Assembly (NCBI GenBank): GCA_017305635.1
Contig: JAFKKF010000012.1
Location: forward strand, 62,001 to 126,000
Direction of reading: 5' to 3'
Length of the DNA stretch: 64,000 bases
Source: Hyphomicrobiales bacterium
GTDB lineage: Bacteria; Pseudomonadota; Alphaproteobacteria; Rhizobiales; Kaistiaceae
Part shown: piece after piece, positions 53,138 to 61,986 of the stretch
Position numbering within the stretch: position 1 is the stretch's first letter
Layout: each line of letters begins with the position of its first letter
The notes under the pieces: model-generated
Told to the model about the DNA's origin: nothing
The model's database searches: none
Seen by the model: only the letters and a program-made list of their open reading frames with translations
Made by a program: the position numbers and the translations under genes

Positions 53138-54355
53138 TTAGATGAGCTTCGCGAGCGGGGCAGCGAGCTCGCCGCGGCGGGCGACGGCGATGTCGCCAAG
53201 ACCGAGCCAGGCGGCCATGTGACGGAGCTCGGCGGCGAGGTCGGGCGCGATGGCAGGCACGTCCGCGCCCTTCTCGGCGAAGGCGCCATGGACGCGCAGC
53301 ACGCCCTCGGCGCGGTCGGACTTGAGGTCGACGCGCCCGACGATGCGTCCGCGGTGCAGGAAGGGCAGCACGTAGTAGCCGAAATTGCGCTTGTGGGCGG
53401 GCGTGTAGATCTCGATCCGGTAGTGGAAATCGAAGATGCGCTCGGTGCGCGGGCGGAACCAGACGATGGGGTCGAAGGGCGAGACGAGCGCGGTGGGCGT
53501 CAGGCGCGCCGGACGCGCGGCGTCGCTGGCGAAAAAGGCGGGCTTGTCCCAGCCCTCGACCTCGGCCGGAATGAGGTCGCCGCCCTCGACCAGCTCATGA
53601 AGGGCCTTGCGGAATTCGGCCGGCGGCAGACGGAAATAGTCACGGATGTCGAATTCGGTACCGATGCCGAGCGCGATCCCGGACAGGCGCGCGAGTTCGC
53701 GGATGGCGTCCGGCTCCGACGGCGTCGGCAGGGAGAGCGTGTCGGCCGGAATGGCACGCTCGGCGAGGTCGTAGACCCGCTCGAAGCCGCGGCGGCCGAC
53801 GGTGGTCAGTTCGCCGGTGCGGAAGAGATATTCCACCGCCCCCTTGCCGAGGCGCCAGCCCCACCACGGGCCGGTGCGCTCGCCGGGATCGGAGAGGGCG
53901 TCGACGGTGACCGGACCGGCGGCGGCGATCTCCTTCAGGACGGCGCGGATGTAGTCGCGATTCTCGGTGCCGAAGCGCTTGAACCAGGGCTTCTCCGCGA
54001 CGTGGCCGGCGGCGCGCGCCATGCGCCAGCGCATGAGCGGGTGGAGGGCCAGCGGCAGGAGCGAGGCCTCGTGCGCCCAGTATTCGAAATAGTCGCGGCG
54101 CTTCGGCGCGAAGGCACGGCGGTCGAGCGCCTCGCGGCTGTAATTGCCGATGCGCGAGAAGACCGGGAGGTAGTGGGCGCGGACGAGGGTGGAGACCGAA
54201 TCGATCTGCAGGAGCTGCATCCGCCGGATGGCTTCCGCGGCGCGCGGCCAGGGCGATGCCGCGGCAGCGCGGCGCTGGCCGAATCCCTGCGCGGCAAGCG
54301 CGATGCGGCGGGCTTCGGAAGCCTTCAGGGAGAGAGTCGGCGGGGCAGCGGACAT
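53138..54355 (-). CDS. YcaQ/AlkX-family winged-helix DNA glycosylase
   Basis: A 405-residue protein of the HTH_42 family (crosslink repair glycosylases YcaQ of E. coli, AlkZ of Streptomyces). The catalytic Q-x-D motif is in MQLLQIDSVSTLVRAHYLP. Further matches are FEYWAHEASLLPLALHPLMRW, the winged-helix segment LGKGAVEYLFRTGELTTVGRRG and LVSPFDPIVWFRPRTERIF. It likely unhooks interstrand DNA crosslinks or removes bulky alkylated bases. It is convergent with the Rieske gene. Confidence 0.88.
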   Translation of the reverse strand: MSAAPPTLSLKASEARRIALAAQGFGQRRAAAASPWPRAAEAIRRMQLLQIDSVSTLVRAHYLPVFSRIGNYSREALDRRAFAPKRRDYFEYWAHEASLLPLALHPLMRWRMARAAGHVAEKPWFKRFGTENRDYIRAVLKEIAAAGPVTVDALSDPGERTGPWWGWRLGKGAVEYLFRTGELTTVGRRGFERVYDLAERAIPADTLSLPTPSEPDAIRELARLSGIALGIGTEFDIRDYFRLPPAEFRKALHELVEGGDLIPAEVEGWDKPAFFASDAARPARLTPTALVSPFDPIVWFRPRTERIFDFHYRIEIYTPAHKRNFGYYVLPFLHRGRIVGRVDLKSDRAEGVLRVHGAFAEKGADVPAIAPDLAAELRHMAAWLGLGDIAVARRGELAAPLAKLI

Positions 54356-54402
54356 GGCTGCTTATGGCAAGGCGCGGCGGCTTCCGCCAGAGCCAGGGCG
54401 GG

Positions 54403-56580
54403 TCAGGACACCTGGCGGATCTGGCCGCGCGCGGTCTCGACGGCCGTGGCGGCAAGGAGCGCGGTGATCTCCGAGGCCGGGCGCGGCTGGGAGAAGAAGA
54501 AGCCCTGGAATTCGTCGCAGCCGGCGATCCGGAGCAGCGTCGCCTCCTCGGCAAGCTCGACGCCCTCGGCCGTGACGTCGAGGTCGAGGGCATCGGCGAT
54601 GGCGATGGTCGCCTGGACCAGGCGCTGGACCCGGTGGTCGCGGCTGATGCCGTTGATCAGTGAGCGATCGAGCTTCAGCCGGTCGAAGGTGAAGCGCTTG
54701 AGGTAGCCGATGGAGGAATAGCCGGTGCCGAAATCATCGAGCGCCACCGCGATGCCAAGGCCGCGGACGGCATCGATCGCCTTCCGCGCCTGCTCGGGAT
54801 GGCTGATGAAGTAGCCCTCGGTCACCTCCATCTCCAGCCGGGTCGACTGGAACTGGGTGTCGGAGAGCACGCTCGAGACGCCGGCCATGAATCCGGGGCT
54901 GCGGAACTGGGCGGGCGAGATGTTCACCGACAGCCGGATGCCGGGCCATTCGAGCGCATCGGTGCAGGCGCGGCGCAGCACCCACATGCCGAGCTCGTCG
55001 ATCTGGCCGGTCTCCTCGGCGATCTCGACGAAGGTCTCGGTCGTGACCGGGCCGAAGCCGGGACGGTTCCAGCGGGCGAGCGCCTCGACCGCCGTGACCT
55101 TGCCATCGCGGGCGTCGAAGACCGGCTGGTAGGCGAGGTCGAGGCCGCCGTTGCGCAGCGCCCGGCGCAGGTCGTCGGCGATCTCGCGCCGCTCCTGGCG
55201 GACGGTATCGATGATCGGGTCGTGGACCGAAACCCGCCCCCTGCCCTGCTGCTTGGACTGGTACATGGCAACGTCGGCGCGGCGCAGCAGCTCCTCCGCC
55301 GAGACGAGCGAGCTCGACAGCGTGGCGATGCCGGCGCTGGCGCCGACCACAACCGGCCGGCCGCCGGCATCGATCGGCTGGACGAGATAGCCGATGAGCG
55401 CCCAGGCGAGGTCGGTGGCCTGCTTCGGCGCATGAGCGCCGGAGATGACGATGACGAATTCGTCGCCGCCGACGCGGGCGAGGAAATGTCTGCCGCAGAG
55501 CGCGCGGAAGCCGCTGCTGACCGAAACGAGGAGCGCGTCGCCCGCCTCGTGGCCATAGGCGTCGTTGACGTCCTTGAAGCCGTCGAGATCGAGGTAGGCG
55601 ACCGCGATCTGCTCGCCTTCCATACGCGTGCCGATGGCGTGGTTGAGATAGTCGACGAGGGCGGCGCGGTTGGGGAGGTCGGTGAGGCCGTCGTGGCGCG
55701 CGGCGTAGCGGGCGGTCGCCTCGCCGTCCTGGATGCGGCGCATGCTGCGCAGGGCGACGTAGATGAGGCCGACGACGATGCAGGCGAGGAGCAGCAGCAT
55801 CACGATGACGATGGGGCTGATGCGGGCATGGGCCTCGCCGCCAATGCTGCTCGCGCGCCAGCCGAGCTTGCCGATGACCGTGCCGCCGGGATCGGTGATC
55901 GCAAGCTGGCCGGCACCATCGGGCGGCGTCAGCTCGAGGCCGGCAATGACGAACTCGTTGCCGAGGCGCGCGACATTGGGGCCGTCGAAGGACTTGGCGA
56001 GAACCAGGAGGCGCGCATGATCGGGCGCCTTGACGGTCTCGCCATCGGGAACGACCGGCCCGACGGCAACCTTCTCGATGCCCCAGGGCGTGCGGATCAT
56101 CCCGCTCCTGACCGCATAGCCGTGGCCGTCGGTGGGGACGCCCTCGATCAGCTTGGCGAGCATGGGGCCGAAGGCCTCGCGCGAGCTCAGCGACGCGGTG
56201 CCGCCCTTGCGGAAAGCGAAGACGTCGTTGCCGTCCTCGTCGAGGAGATAGGCCGTATCGAAGAAGGCTGCACCGTCGGTGGCGGCGCGGAAATTGCTGT
56301 CGGCAAATTCGCGATCGATCCTGCCGTAGAGGCGGCGCACGGCGTCGTCCCAAACGGCATAGTCCTGATGGGTCTGGTCGATGCGGCTGAGCTCGCTGCG
56401 CACTGCCGCCTCGGCGAGGCGGAGCGTCACGCGCTCCTCGAGGCGATTGACAGCCTCGGCCATCTCGTTCAGCGAGACGAGGACCGTGCCGATCGTGCCC
56501 GCGAGCACGATGGCGGCAGGCACGATCATGCGGAGGATGATCTGACGGGTAGTCAGCGTCTGCGGCGTGATCGGGGACAT
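54403..56580 (-). CDS. Bifunctional CHASE4-GGDEF-EAL protein (c-di-GMP synthesis and breakdown), second of pair
   Basis: A 725-residue membrane protein. TM1 (about 14-36) and TM2 (about 258-282) flank a periplasmic CHASE4 sensor with HQDYAVWDDAVRR. The GGDEF domain has RVGGDEFVIVI, and its I-site RxxD cannot be confirmed by eye. The EAL domain keeps all metal and catalytic residues: VEALARW, SVNISPAQF, EMEVTEGY, ALDDFGTGYSS, LKLDRSL, AEGVE and DEFQGFFFSQP. Both activities are therefore possible. It starts 12 nt after its paralogue and is in the same operon. Confidence 0.93.
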   Translation of the reverse strand: MSPITPQTLTTRQIILRMIVPAAIVLAGTIGTVLVSLNEMAEAVNRLEERVTLRLAEAAVRSELSRIDQTHQDYAVWDDAVRRLYGRIDREFADSNFRAATDGAAFFDTAYLLDEDGNDVFAFRKGGTASLSSREAFGPMLAKLIEGVPTDGHGYAVRSGMIRTPWGIEKVAVGPVVPDGETVKAPDHARLLVLAKSFDGPNVARLGNEFVIAGLELTPPDGAGQLAITDPGGTVIGKLGWRASSIGGEAHARISPIVIVMLLLLACIVVGLIYVALRSMRRIQDGEATARYAARHDGLTDLPNRAALVDYLNHAIGTRMEGEQIAVAYLDLDGFKDVNDAYGHEAGDALLVSVSSGFRALCGRHFLARVGGDEFVIVISGAHAPKQATDLAWALIGYLVQPIDAGGRPVVVGASAGIATLSSSLVSAEELLRRADVAMYQSKQQGRGRVSVHDPIIDTVRQERREIADDLRRALRNGGLDLAYQPVFDARDGKVTAVEALARWNRPGFGPVTTETFVEIAEETGQIDELGMWVLRRACTDALEWPGIRLSVNISPAQFRSPGFMAGVSSVLSDTQFQSTRLEMEVTEGYFISHPEQARKAIDAVRGLGIAVALDDFGTGYSSIGYLKRFTFDRLKLDRSLINGISRDHRVQRLVQATIAIADALDLDVTAEGVELAEEATLLRIAGCDEFQGFFFSQPRPASEITALLAATAVETARGQIRQVS

Positions 56581-56592
56581 CTGCGGAGCGGC

Positions 56593-58791
56593 CTAGGCGC
56601 CGACGAGCCTCAGGGTTGCCGCATCGCCCGCGGCCAGCGCCGTCGACCGCGCCGGACGCGCCGGCAGGTGGCCGGCGAGGAGCGCGTCGATCTCGGCCGC
56701 GGGAACGGGCCGGCTGATGTGGAAGCCCTGCACGTATTCGCATTGCACGAGGCGGAGGAGGCCGAGCTGGTCCTCGTTCTCGATGCCTTCGGCGATCACG
56801 TCGAGGTTCATCGCATCGCCGAGCGAGACGAGCGACTGGATGAGCGCGTTGGCGGTCTGGTTCATGCCGACGTCGCGGACGAAGGACCGGTCGATCTTGA
56901 GGATGTCGAAGGGGAACTGGCGGAGGTAGCCGATCGAGGAGAAGCCGGTGCCGAAATCGTCGAGGGCGAGTGCGAAGCCGAGCTCCTTGAGGGTGGAGAG
57001 CTTGCGCTTGGCGATGGTCGGGTTGCTGACGAGGATGCCCTCGGTCAGCTCCAGCTCGAACTGGTGCGGGCTGAGGCCGTGGCGCTCGACGATGGCGAGC
57101 AGGTCGTTGGCGAAGTTCGGCTCGCGGAGCTGGACCGGCGAGATGTTGATGGCGACCTTCATGTCCGGCCAGCGCAGCAGGTCGCGGCAGGCGCGGTCGA
57201 TGACGAAGCGGCCGATGTCGTGGATGAGGCCGGTCTCCTCCGCCACCGGGATGAAGAGAGCCGGCGACACGGCGCCGAACTCCCTGGAATTCCAGCGGAC
57301 CAGCGCCTCGACCGCGACCATGCCGAGGTCGCCGGCGCGGACGACCGGCTGATAGACGACCTGCAGCTCGTTCTGCTCGATGGCACGACGGAGGCCGGTT
57401 TCGACCTGCTTCTTCTCGAGGGCACCGGTCTCCATCGTCGGGTGATAGACGACCGCATCGCGCTCGGCGGCCGCCTTGGCGTGGTACATGGCAACGTCGG
57501 CACGGCGGACGAGCTCCGCCGGATCGAGCGTGCCCGGCTCGGCGACGGCGTAGCCGACCGCGGCGCTGACGTGGAACTCGAAGCCTGCGACGGTGAACGG
57601 CCGGTCGAGCGAATGGACGATGGCCGAGGCGGCGGCGGAAGCGGCGACCGCGGTCGCCTTGCCGTTCATGAGCACGGCGAACTCGTCCCCGCCGACGCGG
57701 GCGAGCACGGCGCCCGGCACGAGGACGGAAGTGAGGCGGTCGGCGAGCGTCTTGACGAGGAGATCGCCGCCGTGATGGCCGATGGAATCGTTGACGGCCT
57801 TGAAGCCGTTGACGTCGAGATAGATGACCGCGAGGTTCCCCTCGCCGCAGGCGACAGCGCTTTCCGACGACGAGACGAGTTCGGTGAAGCCCATCCGGTT
57901 CTTGAGCCCGGTCATCGAGTCGGTGCGCGCCGCGATGACGGCCTCCTTCTCGCTGTCGGTGACCTGGATGGCGAGCTTGCGGGCGCGCATGGCGGTAACC
58001 AGCGCGGCGCCGCAGAAGAGGAGAAGCGCGACGCTGATCGGCACCAGCACCTTGCCGAGAAGCGCGTCGCCCGGCTTCGGCGGCGTCCACTGGTAATGGC
58101 CGAGGGTCCGGCCGGCGAGGTCGCTCACGGCAACGAGGGGATCGGGGCCGGCGGCGCCGCGCTCGAAGCTGAGGTCGTCGATGAGGAACGACTTGCCGAG
58201 ATCCGCCAGGCGCTGGCCGGCAACATACTGCCCGAAGACCAGGATCGGCAGGTCGGCGCTCTTCACTTCCTTGGCGTGCGAGAAGGGCGTGATGTGCTGG
58301 ATGCCGAGCATCATCGGGGCCGACGGCGTGTCGACATAGCCGGTGCGGGCGGCGGAATTGTCGACCGGCATCTTGTCGGCGACCTGGCGAAGCGTGGCGA
58401 TGAAGGCCGGGGTGATGATGTCGGCGACCTTGTCGTCGGCGCCCTCGATCATCCACTGATAGTCGACGTTGCCTTCCGGCGAGATGATGACGAGCAGGTC
58501 GGCGATGCTGGTATCGGTGATGCCGGTGCCAACATTGGCATTGATCCATTCGGCGTCGCCGCGCTTCCAGGCGTCGTAGGCCTCTTCCCACCAGGCATAG
58601 TCGTTGGCGAGCTGCTGCAGGCGCTTGCCCATGGCCTCGACGCCGCCGACGACCATGGTCTCGGTCGACTGGGCCGCGGCCTCGTTGTGCCGCGCCGCCA
58701 TCCAGAAGATGGTGGCGAGCACGGTCACGACCGTGATGATGATGCCGGCGATGAGATTGAGCGTGATACGCCCGATGATCGTCTTGGCCAT
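56593..58791 (-). CDS. Bifunctional CHASE4-GGDEF-EAL protein (c-di-GMP synthesis and breakdown), first of pair
   Basis: A 732-residue paralogue of the downstream gene. The domain order is the same: TM1 in TLNLIAGIIITVVTVLATIF, CHASE4 with NDYAWWEEAYDAWK, TM2 (VPISVALLLFCGAAL), GGDEF (RVGGDEFAVLM) and EAL (VEALVRW, AINISPVQL, ELELTEGI, ALDDFGTGFSS, LKIDRSF, AEGIEN, CEYVQGF). All key EAL residues are intact. I use the ATG at 58791. The periplasmic sensors of the two proteins are only weakly similar, which implies different signals feeding one output. Confidence 0.93.
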   Translation of the reverse strand: MAKTIIGRITLNLIAGIIITVVTVLATIFWMAARHNEAAAQSTETMVVGGVEAMGKRLQQLANDYAWWEEAYDAWKRGDAEWINANVGTGITDTSIADLLVIISPEGNVDYQWMIEGADDKVADIITPAFIATLRQVADKMPVDNSAARTGYVDTPSAPMMLGIQHITPFSHAKEVKSADLPILVFGQYVAGQRLADLGKSFLIDDLSFERGAAGPDPLVAVSDLAGRTLGHYQWTPPKPGDALLGKVLVPISVALLLFCGAALVTAMRARKLAIQVTDSEKEAVIAARTDSMTGLKNRMGFTELVSSSESAVACGEGNLAVIYLDVNGFKAVNDSIGHHGGDLLVKTLADRLTSVLVPGAVLARVGGDEFAVLMNGKATAVAASAAASAIVHSLDRPFTVAGFEFHVSAAVGYAVAEPGTLDPAELVRRADVAMYHAKAAAERDAVVYHPTMETGALEKKQVETGLRRAIEQNELQVVYQPVVRAGDLGMVAVEALVRWNSREFGAVSPALFIPVAEETGLIHDIGRFVIDRACRDLLRWPDMKVAINISPVQLREPNFANDLLAIVERHGLSPHQFELELTEGILVSNPTIAKRKLSTLKELGFALALDDFGTGFSSIGYLRQFPFDILKIDRSFVRDVGMNQTANALIQSLVSLGDAMNLDVIAEGIENEDQLGLLRLVQCEYVQGFHISRPVPAAEIDALLAGHLPARPARSTALAAGDAATLRLVGA

Positions 58792-59107
58792 AGTCCGCCC
58801 GTCCCTGCGAATGGACCGGACCCTAGATGCAAACGATTTCTGCAAGGTTTAGCCGGCGAGCGGCCCTGCCCTTCCGCGAGGGAATACTTCGACGGTTGCG
58901 GCGGCTTTCCGCCATTTGCCGGGCAGCGGGTTCAGGGAATGAGTCTGCACCTATGGTTAACGCTTGGTAATCACTTGTCTTTTTAACCTTTACGACCCGC
59001 CTGGGGCGCCTTCCTCGCCGCCCTATCCGTTGACAATCCGTTAAGGTGAACGCTTAGTAACGGCCGGCGGAACTTCGAGTTTAGTAGATGCGTACGAGGA
59101 GGCGTGC
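58792..59107. promoter_or_regulatory. 316-bp divergent control region with direct repeats and promoter
   Basis: No gene is seen. It holds a 17-bp direct repeat, GGTTAACGCTTGGTAAT (58955-58971) and GGTGAACGCTTAGTAAC (59045-59061), 14 of 17 identical. The first copy overlaps ATGGTTAAC, the complement of a CtrA-like TTAACCAT. A TTGACA -35 at 59030-59035 with TTAGTA at 59054-59059 could drive the rightward operon, the second repeat covering the -10. GAGGAGG precedes the ATG at 59108. Confidence 0.5.
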
Positions 59108-60079
59108 ATGAGTCACGCGGGCATTGCAGACCATGCGGTGTCGGCGGCGGAGCCGCGTGGAAGGTGTCCCTTCCACGCCGGGCCATCCGCCGGGGAGCCT
59201 TCGCCCCAGATCTTCGAGGACTGGCTGGCCAACGGCCTGCACTGCTCGGCGGGCAAGCGCGAATTCAAGCTCGGGCGCTATTCCGTCACGCGTTTCCGCT
59301 CCGGCAGCGACTATGCCGCGGCGCTGGAGACGTTCCGGGGCGACGTCGCTGCCTACCGGAAGACCGGGTTCCTGGCGCTCTACACGGGCGACCCCGGCCG
59401 CTTCAAGGACGCCGCCGACGAATTGCGGCTGCTCGCCGAGGTGATGTTCGATGCGGGGCTGACGGACGACGTCGACGCGATCCTCGCCGGCACGCCGGTG
59501 AGCGTGCCGATCGAGGTCACCTGCCCGGTGACCGGGCTGCCGACCATCTACGAGTTCTTCCCGGTCGCCTTCTGCCGCGGCTCGTCCAACCCGGCCGATC
59601 CGCTCTACGACCCTTCCCTCGGCGGCCCCTTCACCGCGATCAACATGACCTCGGACGCCTTCGCCTTCGCCATGCTGGTGCGCGACCAGGCGATCCGCGC
59701 CTGGGGCAAGGCGCCCCATGAGATGGAGGACCGCGACGCGGTCGAGCTCCTCTTCCGGAAATGCGTGACGGTCTGGCAGAACATGTCGATCAACACGATC
59801 CAGACCTACGAGAAGACCAGCGTCGATCCGACCCGCGGCGTGCATCTCAGCGACGACCGCAAGCGCTGGACCGCGCCGCACAACGACCCGGTCTTCGCGG
59901 AGCTGAAGAAATGCCCCTACAGCCACGAAATGCCGATCAGCTATGCCGCGCGGCTCACGGCGAAATGGTCGGCTAACCTTTTCGACGGAAAAGAATACGT
60001 GCCCGGCCGCGACGGCCAGTCGGGCGGCGTGCCGATCTTCGAAGTCGAGGGCGTTCCCGATGAGCTATACAAATTTTGA
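59108..60079 (+). CDS. Unrecognised protein with three Cys-Pro motifs
   Basis: A 323-residue soluble protein without signal peptide or membrane segment; I do not recognise its family. It contains three Cys-Pro dipeptides: C20 in RGRCPFHAGP, C139 in VTCPVTGLPTIYEFF and C269 in KKCPYSHEMP, plus Cys46, 156 and 219. Cys-Pro motifs can bind heme or metal, which is speculation here. The last 20 bases overlap the SET-domain gene start, so the two are translated together. It has an excellent GAGGAGG site. The product could be the partner or substrate of the SET protein. Confidence 0.8.
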   Translation: MSHAGIADHAVSAAEPRGRCPFHAGPSAGEPSPQIFEDWLANGLHCSAGKREFKLGRYSVTRFRSGSDYAAALETFRGDVAAYRKTGFLALYTGDPGRFKDAADELRLLAEVMFDAGLTDDVDAILAGTPVSVPIEVTCPVTGLPTIYEFFPVAFCRGSSNPADPLYDPSLGGPFTAINMTSDAFAFAMLVRDQAIRAWGKAPHEMEDRDAVELLFRKCVTVWQNMSINTIQTYEKTSVDPTRGVHLSDDRKRWTAPHNDPVFAELKKCPYSHEMPISYAARLTAKWSANLFDGKEYVPGRDGQSGGVPIFEVEGVPDELYKF

Positions 60080-60473
60080 CCTGATCGAGGTGCGCGCCGT
60101 CCGTCCGGACCACAAGGCGATCTACGCGCGCGACGCGATCCCGGCCGGCGAGCTCCTCGGCTTCTTCGACGGCAAGTCGATCCTCGTCGACCTCGAGAAG
60201 AAGGACGAGCTGGACGACTACTGGTGGCGCCAGTCGGTGCACCTGAAGCTGATCGGCTCGAAGCTGCTTTGCCTGATCCCGGAATGGGAGCCGGAAGGGG
60301 TCGACTATCTGAACCATAGCTGCCACCCGAATGCGCGGGTGGAGGAACAGCTCTACGTCTTTGCCGACCGGGACATCCAGGTGGGCGAGGAAATCACGGC
60401 GGACTACCGCACCTTCAACCTCGTGCCGCAGAACATCCGCTGCTGGTGCGAGGGCGGGCAATGCGTGATCTGA
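60060..60473 (+). CDS. SET-domain protein (predicted protein-lysine methyltransferase)
   Basis: A compact 137-residue SET domain. The SAM/lysine-site motif NHSCHPN is at 85-91 (in VDYLNHSCHPNARVEE), the second catalytic motif EEITADY at 110-116, and a post-SET zinc cysteine cluster C128, C130 and C135 (CWCEGGQC) at the C-terminus. These three features are standard for active SET enzymes, which in bacteria methylate non-histone proteins and are uncommon. The start overlaps the upstream gene by 20 bp, and the MFS gene follows after 7 nt. The target is unknown. Confidence 0.88.
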   Translation: MSYTNFDLIEVRAVRPDHKAIYARDAIPAGELLGFFDGKSILVDLEKKDELDDYWWRQSVHLKLIGSKLLCLIPEWEPEGVDYLNHSCHPNARVEEQLYVFADRDIQVGEEITADYRTFNLVPQNIRCWCEGGQCVI

Positions 60474-60480
60474 GGTAGCG

Positions 60481-61986
60481 ATGAAGACCTGGCGGGTTGT
60501 CGGCGTCCTGATCCTGATCGGGGCGGAAGCGCTGCTCTATGGCTATTCCTACCCCTTCTTCTCGCTGGCGCTGGAGAAGATGGGCCTCGCCAACTGGCTG
60601 ATCGGGCTGAATGCCTCGATCGCCGGCGCGGGCATCCTGATCGTCGGGCCGCTGCTGCCCCGCCTGATCGCGACCATCGGGCTCCGCAAGCTCGTGGCCG
60701 GGCTGTTCGCCGGAGCGCTCCTCTCCTTCGCCGCGATCCTGGTGACCGACCATCTCGCCATCTGGTTCGCGGCGCGCTTCGTGATGGGCGCCTGCTTCGC
60801 GGCGCTCTGGACGACGACCGAGATCTGGCTGAACGGCGTGGTCGACGACCGCCATCGCGGCCGCATCATCGGCGCCTCGGGCACGCTCTACGCCGCCTGC
60901 CAGTTCATCGGGCCGCTGGTGCTCGGCGGCGTCGGCGTCACCGGCTCGCTGCCGCTCATCGTCGCCATGGTGCCACTTGCGGTCGGCATCGTCATCGCGC
61001 TCTCGATCAAGCCGATGGTCGGCGATGCGGAAGAGGACGAGGCATTCGACACGCATCGCCTGCGCCTGTCGCTGACGCTCGCCGGCAGCCTGGTGGCGGC
61101 GGCTTTCCTCGGCGGCATCGGCGAGACGGCGATGCAGAGCCTCCTCCCCCTCTACGGCCTCGCCCATGGCCTCAACGACGCGCAGGCGGCGGGGCTGGTG
61201 GCGGTGTTCAGCCTCGGCGAGGCGGTGCTGGTCGCCGTGCTCGGCTGGATGGCGGACCGCTACGGCCGGCGCTTCACGCTGATCACCACCGGCACGGTCG
61301 CCGCGATATCCAGCGCGCTGATCCCGCTCGCGGTCGGCAACGTGTTCCTCCTCGACCCGGTGCTCTTCCTCGCCGGCGGCGCGATCTCCGGCATCTACAC
61401 GCTCGGCGTCGTGCTGATCGGCCAGGACTTCCGCGGGGCGAAGCTCGCGGTCGTCTCGACCGGCTTCGCCATGGCCTATTCGGCGGGCTCGATCGTCGGC
61501 TCGACGCCGGTCGGCTACCTCATCGACCTCCTCGGTCCTGAGGCGCTGCCGCTCTCGATCGCGGCGGGCTTCGTGGGGCTGACGGTGTTCCTCTGCTTCT
61601 TCCGGCCGCGATCGGAAGCGGCCGGCGGCGAATCCGGATCCGGGGAGAGCAGCGAGATCGAAATTCCGGAAGTGACGGTCGAGGTCGAGGCGAGCGGCCC
61701 GACCGCGCCGGCGGCTGATCCGGACGCGCTGCCGAAATGGCTGACGAAGCCGCGCGGCGACGTGCCGGTGATCGAGGACGCCTCAGAAGTCGACGAGCTG
61801 GAACCGATCGACGTCGAAGAGGCCGAGATCGGTGACCTTGAGGTGCGGAATAACCGGAAGTGGCAGGAAGGCCACCTGGAGGAATGGTTCCGCAAGCGTG
61901 CAGCCGAGCTCGCGCGCGGCCGCTCGCAGCGGGAGCAGGCCGGCCCGCACGGCTTCGTAAGGCTCAAGGCTCATCAGGCCGGCTAA
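60481..61986 (+). CDS. MFS transporter with long acidic cytoplasmic tail
   Basis: A 501-residue protein. Residues 1 to about 375 form a twelve-helix MFS core of the YcaD type ([19 protein letters not shown] at the start; [15 protein letters not shown] loop). The remaining 126 residues are hydrophilic and acidic ([36 protein letters not shown]), then become basic ([17 protein letters not shown]). The last 67 residues are antisense to the end of the adenine deaminase gene. GAGG in the preceding stop region serves as its ribosome-binding site. Transported substrate unknown. Confidence 0.9.
   Translation: MKTWRVVGVLILIGAEALLYGYSYPFFSLALEKMGLANWLIGLNASIAGAGILIVGPLLPRLIATIGLRKLVAGLFAGALLSFAAILVTDHLAIWFAARFVMGACFAALWTTTEIWLNGVVDDRHRGRIIGASGTLYAACQFIGPLVLGGVGVTGSLPLIVAMVPLAVGIVIALSIKPMVGDAEEDEAFDTHRLRLSLTLAGSLVAAAFLGGIGETAMQSLLPLYGLAHGLNDAQAAGLVAVFSLGEAVLVAVLGWMADRYGRRFTLITTGTVAAISSALIPLAVGNVFLLDPVLFLAGGAISGIYTLGVVLIGQDFRGAKLAVVSTGFAMAYSAGSIVGSTPVGYLIDLLGPEALPLSIAAGFVGLTVFLCFFRPRSEAAGGESGSGESSEIEIPEVTVEVEASGPTAPAADPDALPKWLTKPRGDVPVIEDASEVDELEPIDVEEAEIGDLEVRNNRKWQEGHLEEWFRKRAAELARGRSQREQAGPHGFVRLKAHQAG

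Noticed and set aside
54799..58986. A 1395-codon open frame on the plus strand opposite both c-di-GMP genes, and a 1285-codon frame (54734-58591) on the minus strand in another register
   Set aside because: Composition is Arg/Ala/Asp/Gly/Glu-rich without domains, while the overlapping frames encode complete CHASE4-GGDEF-EAL proteins. High GC removes stop codons from shadow frames.
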